A stretch of DNA of 64,000 bases from Ciona savignyi (Eukaryota > Chordata > Ascidiacea > Phlebobranchia > Cionidae), in contig CH001369.1 in assembly GCA_000149265.1 (NCBI GenBank), positions 39,155 through 103,154 of the forward strand, read 5' to 3'. Positions within the stretch are counted from its first letter, which is position 1. Each line of letters starts with the position of its first letter. Made by a program: the position numbers and the translations under genes. The notes below the pieces were generated by a model, which ran no database searches, had not been told where the DNA came from, and saw only the letters and a program-made list of their open reading frames with translations. Of the stretch, positions 1 to 11,846 are shown piece after piece.

Positions 1-364
1 GTGCGGTTAACCAGCGCTGCCTCCAGTCTACCCACTGGAGGGCGTGAATTTAGGTGTCGGGATACCTTAAGCAATAGAACCCCTCCCTACGTGGCTTGCA
101 CGCTGTGGAGAGATGCCTGCGAAGGGCGTTTCTACCAGCACCCACATCCTAGGGATACCCAGCCCCCCCCTCCCTACGTGGCTTGCATGCTGTGGAAAGA
201 TGCCTGCGAAAGGTGTCTCTTGCAGCAACCACATACTAGGGAAAGTTCCCCCAGTGGATTAATTTTCACATTGCACGAGGGGATCGGCCTAAGGCCACCA
301 ACTCGCACTAAGTGCACAATTTTGCTTTTTTTTGGCTTAACAACCCCAAAAAAAAAAAAAAAAA
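1..364 (+). repeat. Composite SINE copy, 5' end outside window
   Basis: GC-rich block ending in an A-run (about 348-364). It matches 28670-29018 almost base for base. It holds two direct copies of an 87-bp segment, starting near 82 and 168, each beginning CCCTCCCTACGTGGCTTGC. The homologous locus at 12905-12930 has no such block between 'aaaagtta' and 'attcatgtcatgg', so that locus is an empty site and this copy is a retroposed insertion. The 128-residue open frame across it is not a gene. Family name unknown. Confidence 0.8.
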
Positions 365-761
365 TTCATGTCATGGTAGCAACTTGAGACTGACATTTAT
401 CATCTTAAACAATATATATACCATTTTCTTATATATTATACAAAGTGTTGAATTGTAAGAAATTGCTGGCAAACAACATTTTATTCTAGATCAAGAAGTT
501 AGTGTTAAATAGAACGGAGCTGGGAAATGTAGCTGAATACCTGGTTCGTCATATTCAACATATTGATAAACTTACATTAGAGGATTGCAAACAACTGAAC
601 GATTGTATGTGGGATTTGTGCACAGCTATCAATGATCGACCGAACAAGGTAAATATTGGGAACCATACTTCAAGTAGCTTCACATCAATCACTGGTTTAT
701 TATAAATGTGTATATTTACACAACTGTACTGCAGCTATTACAGTGTTGTTGTACAGCAGTT
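365..761 (+). repeat. Duplicated LRR-exon block, copy 1
   Basis: The sequence from 'attcatgtcatggtagc' through the LRR exon to 'tgttgtacagcagttc' is repeated at 12918-12985 plus 15053-15401 with only scattered substitutions. Copy 2 is split by a 2-kb hAT-like element; copy 1 lacks that element. The duplication covers the acceptor, one whole exon and the first part of the next intron, so it is an exon-scale gene duplication rather than a transposon. Confidence 0.85.
490..648 (+). CDS. LRR-gene exon, first LRR type (copy 1)
   Basis: A 159-nt (53-codon) exon, phase 0 at both ends, bounded by acceptor 'tttattctag' and donor 'AAG|gtaaat'. The peptide has ribonuclease-inhibitor-like LRR spacing: V-x-L-N-x-TELGN...YL..HIQHIDKL-x-LxxCKQLN...LCTAINDRPNK. 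Nothing breaks the frame. Its near-duplicate is the exon at 15128-15286. Such phase-0 LRR exons are typical of animal NLR-type receptors, but no NACHT or death-fold exon is visible, so the receptor class is inferred. The gene's 5' end lies outside the window. Confidence 0.75.
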
Positions 762-1893
762 CTATCATACTCAACATGCTGCAATAGCTCTGGTAATCCG
801 ACCATGAACACCTGGTATTCTAAATTCTGCTCGTGTTATATTTTATTTTTATTCAAACCTGAATATCCGAAACGTGGTTTTATAAATAGAAATGATAATT
901 ACGTGGTTGACACTCTTGAATTATAATGGAATTTAACTTATTGACTTGAACAGGACATCAATTCAGACGATTTTGGCAATAAGTTCTCTTGCTATTCATC
1001 AATTTTTATATGAAACTAAATAAATAAATTAACATTTATAAAATAGAAATAAATTTGGTGTTGGAATGTATGTGGAAGAAAATATGAATATTCTAAAATA
1101 TTCTTTCAAATATAATTACCACGCATATAAATCAGTGAAAAGAGAAAACTGTGTCAAAGGGTTGTTACGTAATAAACCAACCGCAGAACTGTAATGAGAC
1201 TGCGTTTAATAAGAATTAGAAATTTATCTTTATCATCAATATATCCTAAATAGGAAGTAATAAGGTCATACACATATGCATGTATGTTCGGGTTATAACC
1301 AGGTTTTACATGCAGTAGAAAAATTACAAATTCATGATATATATTACACATTGTTTATTTGTTACACTGTTTTACTACAAATGCCAGGTTATATTTATAT
1401 CGAATAAAGTTAACATGATGGACATTTTTTTACAGTGGCTGTTCACTACAGTGTTATTTGTGATGTCCTTTAAAATTAATTAAACAAAAAAGTTTAATTT
1501 GTATCATAAAAATTCGATAACATTTTTGCGATTTTCGATTATTAAGTTTTGGTAATTTTACTTTGTACATCCCAAGCGTCAAGCGTGATATCGGTGCAAA
1601 GCATAATTCATCAGTATAATGCTGCTACTACATTCTCGGTTGTTTAATATTATGCGCCACATAAATTATGTGTGTGTATCGTGATGAAGTAACTGTTCAA
1701 GTGATGAGCATGTTATTTCTTGCATTAATATTATGATGTTTTGCTCCATTTTTTGATAATTTACACTGACTACAAAACCATTCTTGTGATCTTGTCAAAC
1801 TGGAAGTACCATGTCATATCTGGTATATTGTTCCATTTAACCAACGTATTATAACTTATTTTAAAATGAATCACCTCCTTATCCTTGTTGCAG
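649..1893 (+). other. Intron of the LRR gene
   Basis: AT-rich intron. The first 110 bases are the end of the duplicated block; the rest has no coding signal or repeat that I can assign. A 65-codon minus-strand frame at 1154-1351 lacks splice sites and family similarity. Confidence 0.6.
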
Positions 1894-2046
1894 ATTGTCT
1901 TAGAAATTCAAGCTGAATTCGATGAGAACGCAGCAAGTTGTTTGGCCGATTGTTTGCATAAAGTCAGCCGTCTACAAATAAACGAGGAGAAGATTTCCAT
2001 ACAAAGTCGCATCATCTTACGTGAAGCTGTTCAACAACTTTCCTCG
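1894..2046 (+). CDS. LRR-gene exon, second LRR type
   Basis: A 153-nt (51-codon) exon, phase 0-0, between acceptor 'ccttgttgcag' and donor 'TCG|gtaagt'. The peptide runs IVLEIQAEFDENAASCLADC then HKVSRLQI...KISIQS...LREAVQQL. Spacing matches the exon at 16485-16649 (DDHAAQCLAGC..KISELDF..KISPEG...LQEAIQQL). It is therefore one RI-like LRR per exon, in the order type A then type B, as in the downstream pair. Sequence divergence from the downstream exon is much larger than for the type-A pair. Confidence 0.75.
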
Positions 2047-2795
2047 GTAAGTCTACCTTGTACATTTCGATCGTTCAGCACGGAAACGATATTCATAGAG
2101 ATAGACTTATCTGGATTGGTAACAAGTAGTGATGGGATAAAATGCAAATTATTCATTCCGGTCGGATGTCAAATTGTTTGCATCACTATTATATACGTTT
2201 AATTTATGAGAAAACACAATTGACATTACATTAGGACTTTCAAATTAACCCGTCCCCACTGTCAGGTTAGCAGGGATATTGCAGTGTGGTGTAAATGATT
2301 AATAATTTTCTTTAACAAATGCGATTATATTTTGGTATGATTATTTTACTGGAAGTAGAAACCGTTGGTTATCCGGTTGGTCTCAAAATCACGCATAATG
2401 TCTATCGTATACACACATGGTGTTAGGGATTTTCTTATCCAAATCTGTTTGATTTATAGCAATATTCCAAATTCAATAATTTTCTAAAAATGCCAAAACA
2501 AGTCTTACAATAATGTTAAAGAATTGCATGTATGTTTTATAATATTTTATTTATAGTCACTGATAAGTAAAAATAAATCGTTTCACTATGAGCACTTAAT
2601 TTCGAATTGTTAGAATCGAAAAATAATTCTATTTATTGGGAGTTCAATTGGAATTTGAATCTTGATTCTGGATGGACATTCTGACACGGTGTGGAAGCAC
2701 AGTATATTGCTGTAGGTTAACACAGCATTTGGTTATGATCACGCTGGATATTGAATGATGATCTCGTGTCTCCGATTGATCTAACCAGTTGGATC
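2047..2795 (+). other. Intron of the LRR gene
   Basis: AT-rich intron with no recognisable gene up to the target duplication of the hAT element at 2796. Confidence 0.5.
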
Positions 2796-2803
2796 ATGTA
2801 GAC

Positions 2804-3526
2804 CAGGGGTGGGCAACATACGGCCCGCGGGCCGGGTCCGGCCCGCGAAGGGATTTTGACCGGCCCCCTGACTGAATCTAAGAATGCCCTGTAATGCGGC
2901 CCAGGTCCGGCTCGCTGTCTGTATTTAACCACACTCTGTATAATGTGCATCCTTCCTACAAGTTGCCTATCGCTCTTCTCTTACCGCACTGTTACTGCGA
3001 GCTGGTGTAATAAACAATTACCTTAGTGAACAAACAATTGTATTAGCACACTTTTTAAAGAAACATAAGGTCAAAGCAAACAGCGTTATAAACATCACCC
3101 GCTGCTGGATACTTGTTTAACAACGTGACTGTTAGGGTGAAATTTTCTTTAGCTGGTATTAGTTATATTTAAATTCTAAATATAAAGGGATTTTATAAAT
3201 TATCAAGGATTATTAACCATGAAATATCCTTAGAAACGTAAATTTAAAAGAGAGTGTAGAGCATTTAACAAAGATTGGTTACCCAAATATTTTTTACAAA
3301 AATAGGCAACAAAGCAGTATGTTAATTGTATGGTCAGACTGTTGGGGTATTAAAAAGCCATAACATTAGTCGGCATTATTTGACGAAACATGGAAACTAT
3401 ATGGCAATAATTTAGTGAATAGATATGTGGTTAAGTTAGTGAATATTATTCATCTAATATTCCTGCACACGAAAGACTTTAATTTTCCACATCTGGCCCG
3501 CCGACTAGAAAAGTTGCCCACTCCTG
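2804..3526. mobile_element. Non-autonomous hAT element with 8-bp target duplication
   Basis: Terminal inverted repeats CAGGGGTGGGCAAC (left) and the complement of CAGGAGTGGGCAAC (right) match at 13 of 14 positions. The element is flanked by a perfect 8-bp direct repeat ATGTAGAC (2796-2803 and 3527-3534). TIRs starting CAGGGGTGGGCAA and 8-bp duplications are diagnostic of the hAT superfamily. Both ends carry a subterminal 'ggcccgc' motif. The 723-bp interior has no transposase frame. The perfect TSD argues for a fairly recent insertion. Confidence 0.9.
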
Positions 3527-3724
3527 ATGTAGACACATATAACAACTGCTGACTAAATTGTAATGGAGCTTCTTGTTTTATGTTAGAGTTGATCCCAAAT
3601 GAAAGTGTTATAAACTGGGTTATTTTAAACCAATATTATATTTCTAATTGCTACCACTATCTTAATAATTTGGTTTGAATTGTCTAATCCATTTCCAAAA
3701 TTTCAGTGCCAACCAACAACCAAC

Positions 3725-3859
3725 GGTCGTTGATTGTTTTTTTTATCGAGCTAAGTTTTCGAACCCGGTCGAACACTTGGACCTTTTTGTATATAGATCG
3801 GTATATGTATCATCGGTCGCGTTAACCATTCGACCACACGACAATATGGCCGTTGGTTG
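3725..3859 (-). repeat. tRNA-derived SINE, minus orientation
   Basis: On the minus strand the 5' part reads TGTCGTGTGGTCGAATGG (A-box-like, GTGGYYRAATGG) followed by TTAACGCGACCGATGATACA, then the B-box-like GGGTTCGAAAACTTAGC, and ends in an A-rich tail (T-run at 3737-3744). This is the family at 55124-55242. Imperfect flanking 12-mers GGTCGTTGATTG (3725) and GGCCGTTGGTTG (3848) look like an aged target duplication. Confidence 0.75.
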
Positions 3860-4406
3860 TTTCCTTGGACCCGGCACTTAGCGCACAATATCTCCACCTA
3901 GTAGATTATTGGTGTCTACCACAATTAAAGGAACATCTCACTCATATACACCACAATAGCTCCGTTAAGTGGTTATTCAATTAAAGCCAATGATGATTTT
4001 AACACAATTAAATAATTTCCTTCTGATAATATTGGGCGTATCCAATGCATATATCACCCACCTTGCAAGGTTTTAACTATTTTGGATATATCCTTACAAT
4101 GTAAGACATTATCAACCAGTATTGCACAAATGTACAATTCGTATGGTTAGGACCAGTTTTCAGGTGGAATTTCAAACCTAATGATACCAAGTGAAATAAC
4201 ATGTACTCTAATATATTTGTTTATTTATTGGCTAATCCTTCAATCAAGAATAATGAAATATGAATAGGTTGCTATAATACCTTCACTATTTACAATCTAT
4301 GATGAAATAGGACTGTAAATATATGGGCCGAAGTTTAATAGTAAATTAGAGTCACTATCCGTATATATGCTATCTTGTTTATAATTTAAATAATGCATTC
4401 GCTCAG

Positions 4407-4532
4407 GAGTTGGTTGTAGTTGATAGATGGGGGACAAAACATGATGCAGTTAAATGGGCAACATCATGGGAAGTGGATGCAAGTTATCATCCTGAAGACG
4501 TGAAGCGAATCCTACAACTGCAACTCGGGAAG
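4407..4532 (+). CDS. Exon of unknown family within the LRR gene
   Basis: A 126-nt (42-codon), phase 0-0 open segment between acceptor 'cattcgctcag' and a weaker donor 'AAG|gttcgg'. The peptide begins ELVVVDRWGTKHDAVKWATS and ends YHPEDVKRILQLQLGK. It has no LRR spacing and I do not recognise it. Matching phase and strand with the LRR exons suggest the same transcript, but it could belong to a separate gene or be a chance open segment with splice-like ends. Confidence 0.5.
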
Positions 4533-5282
4533 GTTCGGATAAAATGTAGTTTTGAAATAAATTTTATGTTGATTTCTATTGTGTTCAACAAGTGGTGTAT
4601 TGTGATGGGATGATGTCTTTAAATATATAGTTTGGAATGGAATGTTTAATTGTTAATTGTGGTATTTAGTGAGGTTTATACCATACACTCACAAGCAAGC
4701 AGGTTGGATGCTCGAAATCCTCTGTTTTTACTTAAAAACAAACTAAACTTGATATGCAGCATGAAACCAGTGTTGCTAAACAACAGTAGCATTGTAGCAG
4801 TATGGACACTTGAAGGTTAAATTGAGGACACACTGTTGCGAATATTGAAAAAATGGTTTTAAATTCTGCGTTTGAATGACCTCTTATCCCATCAATAGGT
4901 TCAATCACCAGAATTATCGGTTTAAATATATGAATCATATGAGTTATTCAAGAGGTTTAGGTTAGCAGTTTATTAGTTGTCCTATTCACCATGTGCATTA
5001 GTGTAACCGCAGAATCATAACATAATTGAACAGTTCCAATGAGTTATATTTATACATGGTGTGTTTACAAAATAATAAGATTGTATATTTGGCTTAAACA
5101 AATTATGTAGATGGTAGGATATTAAAATTACTTACTTACCTTGCAGTAAGTTTACGAGCGCACAGTGACAGTTGAACCAACTTCGTAATTAAACGAAAAC
5201 ACTGAACCACGCTTTTGTTGTTGGGTGATATCCCCATTAGCTTACGTCATACCCCACACCTGGTGTCGGTATATAATCTATG
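4533..5282 (+). other. Intron-like sequence before the BEL insertion
   Basis: AT-rich, with no supported gene. The 5-bp target copy ATCTA of the BEL/Pao element lies at 5283-5287. Confidence 0.4.
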
Positions 5283-5287
5283 ATCTA

Positions 5288-5801
5288 TGTTACAATGCAG
5301 CCTTCAAAATTGAATTTCCCTTACATAGACTGCTTGTAACGTGGGCACAGTCAAATATACTCGCTTGCTTCCTCGAAGTGGTATATATTTGTAAAGCAAA
5401 AGCGGTTTTCTGTAAATAAAAATCGACTTAAATATCATTAAAAAACCATTCTTACCGAACTGTGCGTGATCCCAATCTAATTTTTTTACATAAATTTGAA
5501 TTTGCATAAATATATCGTAATGTTCTGCGAAGAAATAAAGAAAGAAAATTTGTTAATAAATATCTGTTAATACGTTAACAAATACTATAAAACTAAAGAC
5601 TTATTTGGCTTACAACTGAAATATAACAACGAACTAAGAGGTCGAGTATTTAAAGAAGGAAAAAACGTCGATTGCCAATTAGCTTGCGCGTCTTATCGCA
5701 CAACTTAAGGAAGCCGGAATGTAAATGCATTAAGGAACGTAAAAGGCGCGAACAAATTACAGTGAAGAAAAAAAAAGAACAGTGAAGAAAAAATTTATAC
5801 A
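5288..5801 (-). repeat. 3' LTR of BEL/Pao element
   Basis: Starts TGTTAC and ends ATACA on the plus strand, repeated at 11847-12345. It carries an extra 17 bases, a tandem copy of 'cagtgaagaaaaaa', near its right end. About 99% identical to the other LTR outside that indel by eye. Confidence 0.9.
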
Positions 5802-5814
5802 CACTCCCCCCCAA
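5802..5814 (-). other. Polypurine tract of BEL/Pao element
   Basis: On the minus strand a TTTGGGGGGGAG tract lies directly upstream of the 3' LTR, the expected place for plus-strand DNA priming. Confidence 0.75.
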
Positions 5815-5882
5815 ATTGCGTAAACCGCAATTTTATAAGTTTTTAATATATTTTTATCTCCCATATATTTTTCTTAAAGTGT

Positions 5883-8800
5883 TCATAATGGGCATGGTTT
5901 GTCCTCACATGGCGTCTCTTCGTCTCGATTCTCCGCAGGAACGATGATGCAAAGTTTATGTATAGGTCGGATCAGTTCGCTTTTGGCGGTTTTGACCGTT
6001 ACGTTTCTTACGAAACCATGCTTGTCTGGGTGTACGGTAATTATTCGTCCCATGATCCATTGAGAGCGCGGTGTGGTATTGTCGACCAAAAGGACGATAT
6101 CGTTTAGCTTAAAATGGTCCCGAGGAATGTGCCATTTCTGCCTTGCGATGATTGTACGCAAGTACTCTTTTGACCATCGAGACCAAAATTGGTCTGCTAA
6201 ATATTGAACGTGCTTCCACCGTCGTTTCGTAAAACAGTCGCTTTCGCTGGTTAAAGTTGGTGGTAGTTCTGGTGCAGCGTTAATCTTTAAGAGGTGGTTT
6301 GGTGTCAATGGTGTATAATCGTCGGTACTCATAACAACTGGTGTTAGTGGCCTGGAGTTCAGAATGTTCTCGGCCTCTAATAGAAATGTGTGCAGTTGGT
6401 CGTCGGTTAGCTTGCGTTCACCTGAAAGAGAAATGAGTATCTTACGTACGGATCTCACCATCCTTTCCCATGCTCCACCCATGTGACTAGCAGTCGGCGA
6501 GTTAAACGACCAGCCGATTTCTCTTTGTTGGAAATAATCTGCTAGGTGGTGACGATTCCAGTTTTGCAAGGCTTCTCGGAGAAGATTTTCAGCTCCGACA
6601 AGATTCGTTCCGTTATCCGAGTACATGTGTATAATTGGACCTCTCCTCGATATGAATCGACGGAAAGCATTAATAAATGCATCGGTGCTTAAGTCTACGG
6701 CCATTTCTAAATGAACCGCTCTTGTGGTCATGCAGGTAAATAAACACCCATACCTTTTAACGTCGCTGCGTCGTTGGCGAACAACCAGCGGCCCGAAATA
6801 ATCCACTCCACTGTATGCAAATGGATGCGTGTTCATTTCGAGGCGAAACTTAGGAAGTGGTGCCATGATTTGCTGTCCAGGCTTTGCGTCTCGACGTCGA
6901 CAAACCAGACAGCTCCGTAACACACGTCGAACTGCGACGAAGATTTTCACAATCCAAACATGCTGACTGAGCATGTTCATCGTGTGATTAACACCAGAGT
7001 GTCCACTCTGTTCATGGTCATGTTGGATCATTAAATCTGTTAATTTTGACAAGTGTGGCATAATAATTGGATGACGGGCGTTGAAGCTAATATCGGCCTT
7101 TTCGAGGCGACCACCAACTCGTAATATTCCATCACTAATGAAAGGAGTAAGCTTAAATATAGGTGATACCTTCGAAGCCTTAGGGGAAACTTGTTCCTTG
7201 CTGAGGCCAATCATCCACTGTGAGAAGTGTTGTCGTTGTTCATATTTAATCAGCTGATTTTCTGCAGTCTGCAAATCGGCGAGAGATAGATGCGTCGTTA
7301 TCTCTTTCTTGGTCTGCTTTGCCTTCGTACTCCGGCTATGCAGGTATTGCGTGAATCGGAGTAACCATGCAGTTGCCTTGCGCAGTCGATGCAGCGATGA
7401 AAATTTACCCATTAATCTATCCACTACAGATGTGCTCTCGGTGACGTGAAATACCTTAATCGGAAGCTTCCATTGAGTGGTAATATCTTCGTCCGCCATG
7501 TCGACTTTCATAAAAATGTTCTCCGGCCAACGATCTGGATCACGTTGCAAGAAATCTGGACCTTCGAACCAACGTTGACTCTTTATCAGCACACTGGCGG
7601 TGGCACTTCTAGAAACGTAATCAGCAGGGTTTTGCTTAGTGGGAACGTACCTCCAATTCCTAGTGCACGTTTGTCTTCTGATCAAGGTGAGTCGTCGACT
7701 AACAAATAGTGGGAAACGCTTTCGCTCGTTGTGTATGCTTTGTAGCACGATCGAAGAGTCTGACCAAAATATGGATGGACGTAATTGCAGGTCTAGCTCG
7801 CGAGAGAGATTTTTATCCATTTTTACAGCGGTAACTGCTGCCATCAACTCCAAACGTGGAATCGATTCCTCACCTGATGGCGCCAAGTAGGATTTCGCCA
7901 TCAGTAAGGTACACGAAGGCTTGCTACCAAATTTGGCTGTGCGCATATAACACACAGCCTCATAGGCAACCTTCGAAGCATCAACGAAGTAATGCATTTG
8001 ATGCTGTTGTAAGTCGTTAGAATGGTCCAAACCCATGCTTCGCGGTACTGACACGGAGCGCAGACTTGGCAAACTGTCCAACCAGGTTTCCCACCTTGTA
8101 CAATCGCTCTCCGGCATGCGGTCATCCCACTCCAGTTCTTGGTGACATAGACTTCTAAAAATAAGTCGAGCTTCTAACGTTATAGGTGCAACGAAGCCTA
8201 GAGGATCAAAAAGCGAGTTGACGGTCGATAGCATTCCGCGTTTCGAGGACGGTTTGTTGGGTAATGAAACAGTAAATTTAAATTGATCCGATTGTACGTC
8301 CCACGTAATTCCAAGCACCTTTTCTTGTACATTATCGTTCGCTGATACCACTTTCACCGATTTCGCCCGATCCTTGATGTTAACGGAATTGACTATTTCC
8401 GCGCTATTTGAAAGCCACTTGGTCAATCTAAAGCCTGCTTCAGACAGGAGTTTCTGCAACTCTTTTACCACCCGAATGCCAACCTCGACACTTGGAACAG
8501 ACACCAAGCAGTCGTCAACATAAAAATTTCGTTCCACGATGCTGGTTACGTAGGGTTCGTACTGACCGCCGAAGTCTATGGCAGACTGACCGAGACAGAA
8601 TGCTGCACATGATGGAGAGGACGTTGCACCGAATAGATGAACGGTCATTCTGTGTGGTTTGGGTTCAACTGACAAATCTCCTTGTGGTCACCACAAAAAT
8701 CGCAAGCAGTCTCGATCACGAGGTTCTACATTAACCTGATGGAACATAGATTCTATATCGGCAGTTATCGCTACAAAATGTTTGCGAAAACGAGTTAATA

Positions 8801-9115
8801 CTCCAACCAAGTTATTAACTAGGTCTGGACCTTGCATTAGCACTTGATTTAAAGATGTACCTTTATATTGGGCTGCGCAGTCGAATACAATCCGCAGCTT
8901 GTCCGGCTTGTGTGGGTTGAAAACTGGGTGATGGGCGAAGGTACCACCGGCGTCGCGAAGTGTTAATGAGCTCGTGTGGTATTTCTTCGGCGTATCCATT
9001 TTTCAACAGATTGTTCATTTCTAGAACGTACCTATTCCTTAGTTCATCGTTTTTGCAAAGTCTCCGTTTTAAACTGTTCAACCTTTGCTTTGCCATCGTC
9101 ATGTTATCGGGCAGA
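5883..9115 (-). pseudogene. BEL/Pao pol: RT, RNase H, integrase (broken)
   Basis: Reading on the minus strand: the RT domain runs from about 9100 to 7990 and has [18 protein letters not shown], the FGATSSPSCA stretch and the catalytic box YVDD (FYVDDCLVS). RNase H follows with FVDASKVAYEA and SDSSIVLQSI. Integrase then shows an HHCC zinc region ending CLVCRRRDAKPG, a DDE core (GVDYFGPL, YSDNGTNLVGAE, MGGAWERMVRSVRK) and the C-terminal domain. Breaks: a frame change near 9107, another near 8950, and an in-frame TGA (8685-8687) where the family has tryptophan. The last 930 codons to 5883 are uninterrupted. Expressed protein from this copy is unlikely. Confidence 0.9.
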
Positions 9116-10799
9116 ATTTGATGGTCCTTTCTCCATGGAAGTGGAAGCTGGTAGTGTCCATCAACAAATGAAACCGACTTTTCATCAATGCATAAGTTTT
9201 ACGATCTTCCGATGACAGTTTTGCACCTGGTGTTTCTAGATCAATATCGGACGATTCTTCGAGTACATCATGAACGTCGTCCATAAACATAACCGTCGCA
9301 TCTTTCGGTTCTTCTTCGGTGGAATCGGCAGTAAGGCTGCCGTTTAAACGCGGCCCCAATAACAACCATCCTAAGGGCGTGCGCACAGCGTCTGCACATA
9401 GTCCATCTCCGTGACGTATGTCCTCCATTCGAAACACTTCTGGTACGTTCGCACCAAGCAGAAGTTGTACTTCACCATTCTTAATTTCTCCGAAATTAAC
9501 GTTACGCAGATGCGGGTACGCTTTCTTGATGCTTGGTTCGGGATTACGATTTGGCCTTATTGGAATATCGTCTATCGCAACTACATGCGGAATATCGATC
9601 CACTTGCCACCGTCTAGAGACTGAACTGAAATCGACAGAGTAACGGTTTCCAACTCTTTCTTCCCAGCAATTGTATGCATAATAAGTCGTCTCGGTATTC
9701 CTTCGACTTCCAATTTGTTGACGAGCGAATTCTCACAAAACGAAGCGGTGGAACCTTGATCCAACAACGCATATGTACAGACCACTTTGTCTTCAACTCG
9801 AATCCTTACTGGAACGACGTTAAGGTAAACAGGGGTATCGGTATCTTGAGGGCTTGTCCGGTTGTATCGAGGATTAACAGCATTACATGAAACAGTGTTA
9901 GTTGTTGCGCGTACCGGTTCTTGCTTGGCAGGTCGGTGTAGAAGCTTATGGTGAAATCTACCGACGCACCCGTTAACACCACAAGAAGTCTTAATAAAGC
10001 ACTCTGACGTCATGTGGTTTTTCTTTAAACACTTAAAGCATAATTGCTTTTCTCTGACAAACTGATAGCGTTGCAGGTAGGATTTCGATATAATTAGATC
10101 ACAACATGCTAAAGCGTGTTGACCAGAACAAATCAGGCATGTTGTCAACGCAGTTGGTGATGAGGATGGCGCTATGGTGGTAACTTCGGATGCCATACAC
10201 TTTTCGCTTCGACTGGATTTTTGCGTGGCAGGGTAAACGGCTTTACCGAAAATCGAATTTGTCAACCGACTTTGATCGTCGACAAATTCAGCCAAATCAG
10301 TGAATTTAGCACGATCGTAAGTATTCTTTTCGATTTGCACTGACCTTTTAACCCATTCGCTCTTCATCTCTGCAGGGAACTTTCGTATAATGGACAGCAT
10401 TACTTCCATCGAGTCAAGCGTCGACGTTTTATTCGCATCGTACAATGCCGAGCAGCACCTGTCCATCAGAATCGCCAATCTTTTTAACCCCTCAGCGTCA
10501 TGTTCGTTCAATTTCGATAAACGTTTCAACCGATCTTCGCAGCTCCGTGCTATTTCATGCGGATGGCCATATTCGTCATAGAGAGCTTCCCATGCCAATT
10601 TAAATCCAATTTCCGGTACCTTCGAAGTCAAATGATCGATTTTTGCACGAACCTTTGGTTCGCAATGTTGCAGCAAAAACAACAAGCGAACATCGTCACT
10701 GTGCACCTTTCGAGTAATGTGCGCGTTAAATTGTCTCACAAAGGTCCAGTAGTTCATAGGATATCCATCAAACTTATCCACTACGGGTCTAGGGAGCAT
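9099..10799 (-). pseudogene. BEL/Pao gag C-terminus and aspartic protease
   Basis: A 566-codon open frame. The N-terminal part has the Gag signature FDGYPMNYWTFVRQF. About residues 215-285 hold Cys/His clusters (CLICSGQHALACC; CFKCLKKNHMTSEC; CGVNGC...HH) that fit nucleic-acid-binding knuckles. The protease motif YALLDQGSTASFC lies around residue 345. It is in a different frame from the upstream gag segment, so one base has been gained or lost near 10790. Confidence 0.88.
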
Positions 10800-11803
10800 T
10801 CGATCTGTGTATTCCGTATTGCTATTTCTCCTTCCACCACGATCGTCGAACGAATATACTTGTTTTGTTCCATTGCTTGTTTGACAGGGCTAGTGGAGTT
10901 AATATTATTTTGAAGGGATGAAGAATTTAATTTCAGTATGGAGTTTGGCATTTGTTGTTGAATGTGAAACGAATCGTGTGGTTTTCCAGATGTGGACATC
11001 ATACCAGGTGGCCGGTCATAAACGGAGAATGTGGGTTGATTTGGTGCACTTGTTTGTGAAACAAAAGGATTAGACAATCTTGTTTGCAATCGTGAAGTTA
11101 TAACTTTGTCCGGCCCGAGGGTGTTCGATGACAACTTTTCCTCGGTTTCGAATCGAGAAGCACTAATAATAGGTTGCTTAGCCCAGACTTCGGCTTCAAC
11201 CATCGCCAATTCTAATTCTCGTTCCTTTTCTTTTAGCGAAGTATTGGCTTCATCCTCGTCCTCTTGAAACTGCCGTTCCGCCTCCAGCGAGGCAATATGC
11301 TAGGCTCGTTCCGCTTCTAGCGAGGCAATTTGCTGGGCTCGTTCCGCTTCTAGCGAGGCAATTTGCTTGGCTCTTTCTGCTCGTTCTCGAGCACGTTGTC
11401 GAGTCTCGTAAACTCGAGCGGCTTGCTGTTCCTTGGCGATGCTCGCCATTCGAACTTTTGCTTCGCTCCTCAGTCTAGCACTTCTTACAGAGCTCGTCGA
11501 AGAAGCTGTTTTTGATGTCAGTCGGTCTCGTGACTGAGCCAACTTCGTAAACCATTCAGATACGTGGGCGTCGAATTCCATTTTTGTTTCTCTGACTCCG
11601 CTCTTTGTGGCTCCAACTCCACCAATTGGAACATCTTCCAACAAATCTTTACAAAACGTCATAAAGTTATTGTAGTCCTTATTAATGAGCGGTAGTAATT
11701 TGGATAGAGCATCAGACCCTTCCCTCTTTGACATAAATGTCTCAGCACGTAAGTATTTGTTCTCAAGCTCACGCTTGAGCTCCAAAATGTTCACTTCTTC
11801 CAT
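10781..11803 (-). pseudogene. BEL/Pao gag N-terminal region with one in-frame stop
   Basis: ATG at 11803 opens a coiled-coil-like, Glu/Arg/Ala-rich segment. It contains three tandem 33-bp units encoding ERAQQIASLEA. In the third unit the first glutamine codon is TAG (11300-11302); the frame is then open again to 10781. One CAG-to-TAG change therefore separates two halves of the same frame. The end runs into a frame change to the next Gag segment. Confidence 0.85.
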
Positions 11804-11846
11804 ATCGATATTTAGATAACAGCGTGTTGATCAAGTTCGAAAACTA

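Noticed and set aside
1..387. 128-codon open frame at the window start
   Set aside because: Lies in the composite SINE; the second SINE copy breaks the frame differently, and the body is repetitive with an A-tail.
7446..7890. Plus-strand frames within the BEL/Pao pol region
   Set aside because: Antisense shadows of the RNase H/integrase coding sequence.
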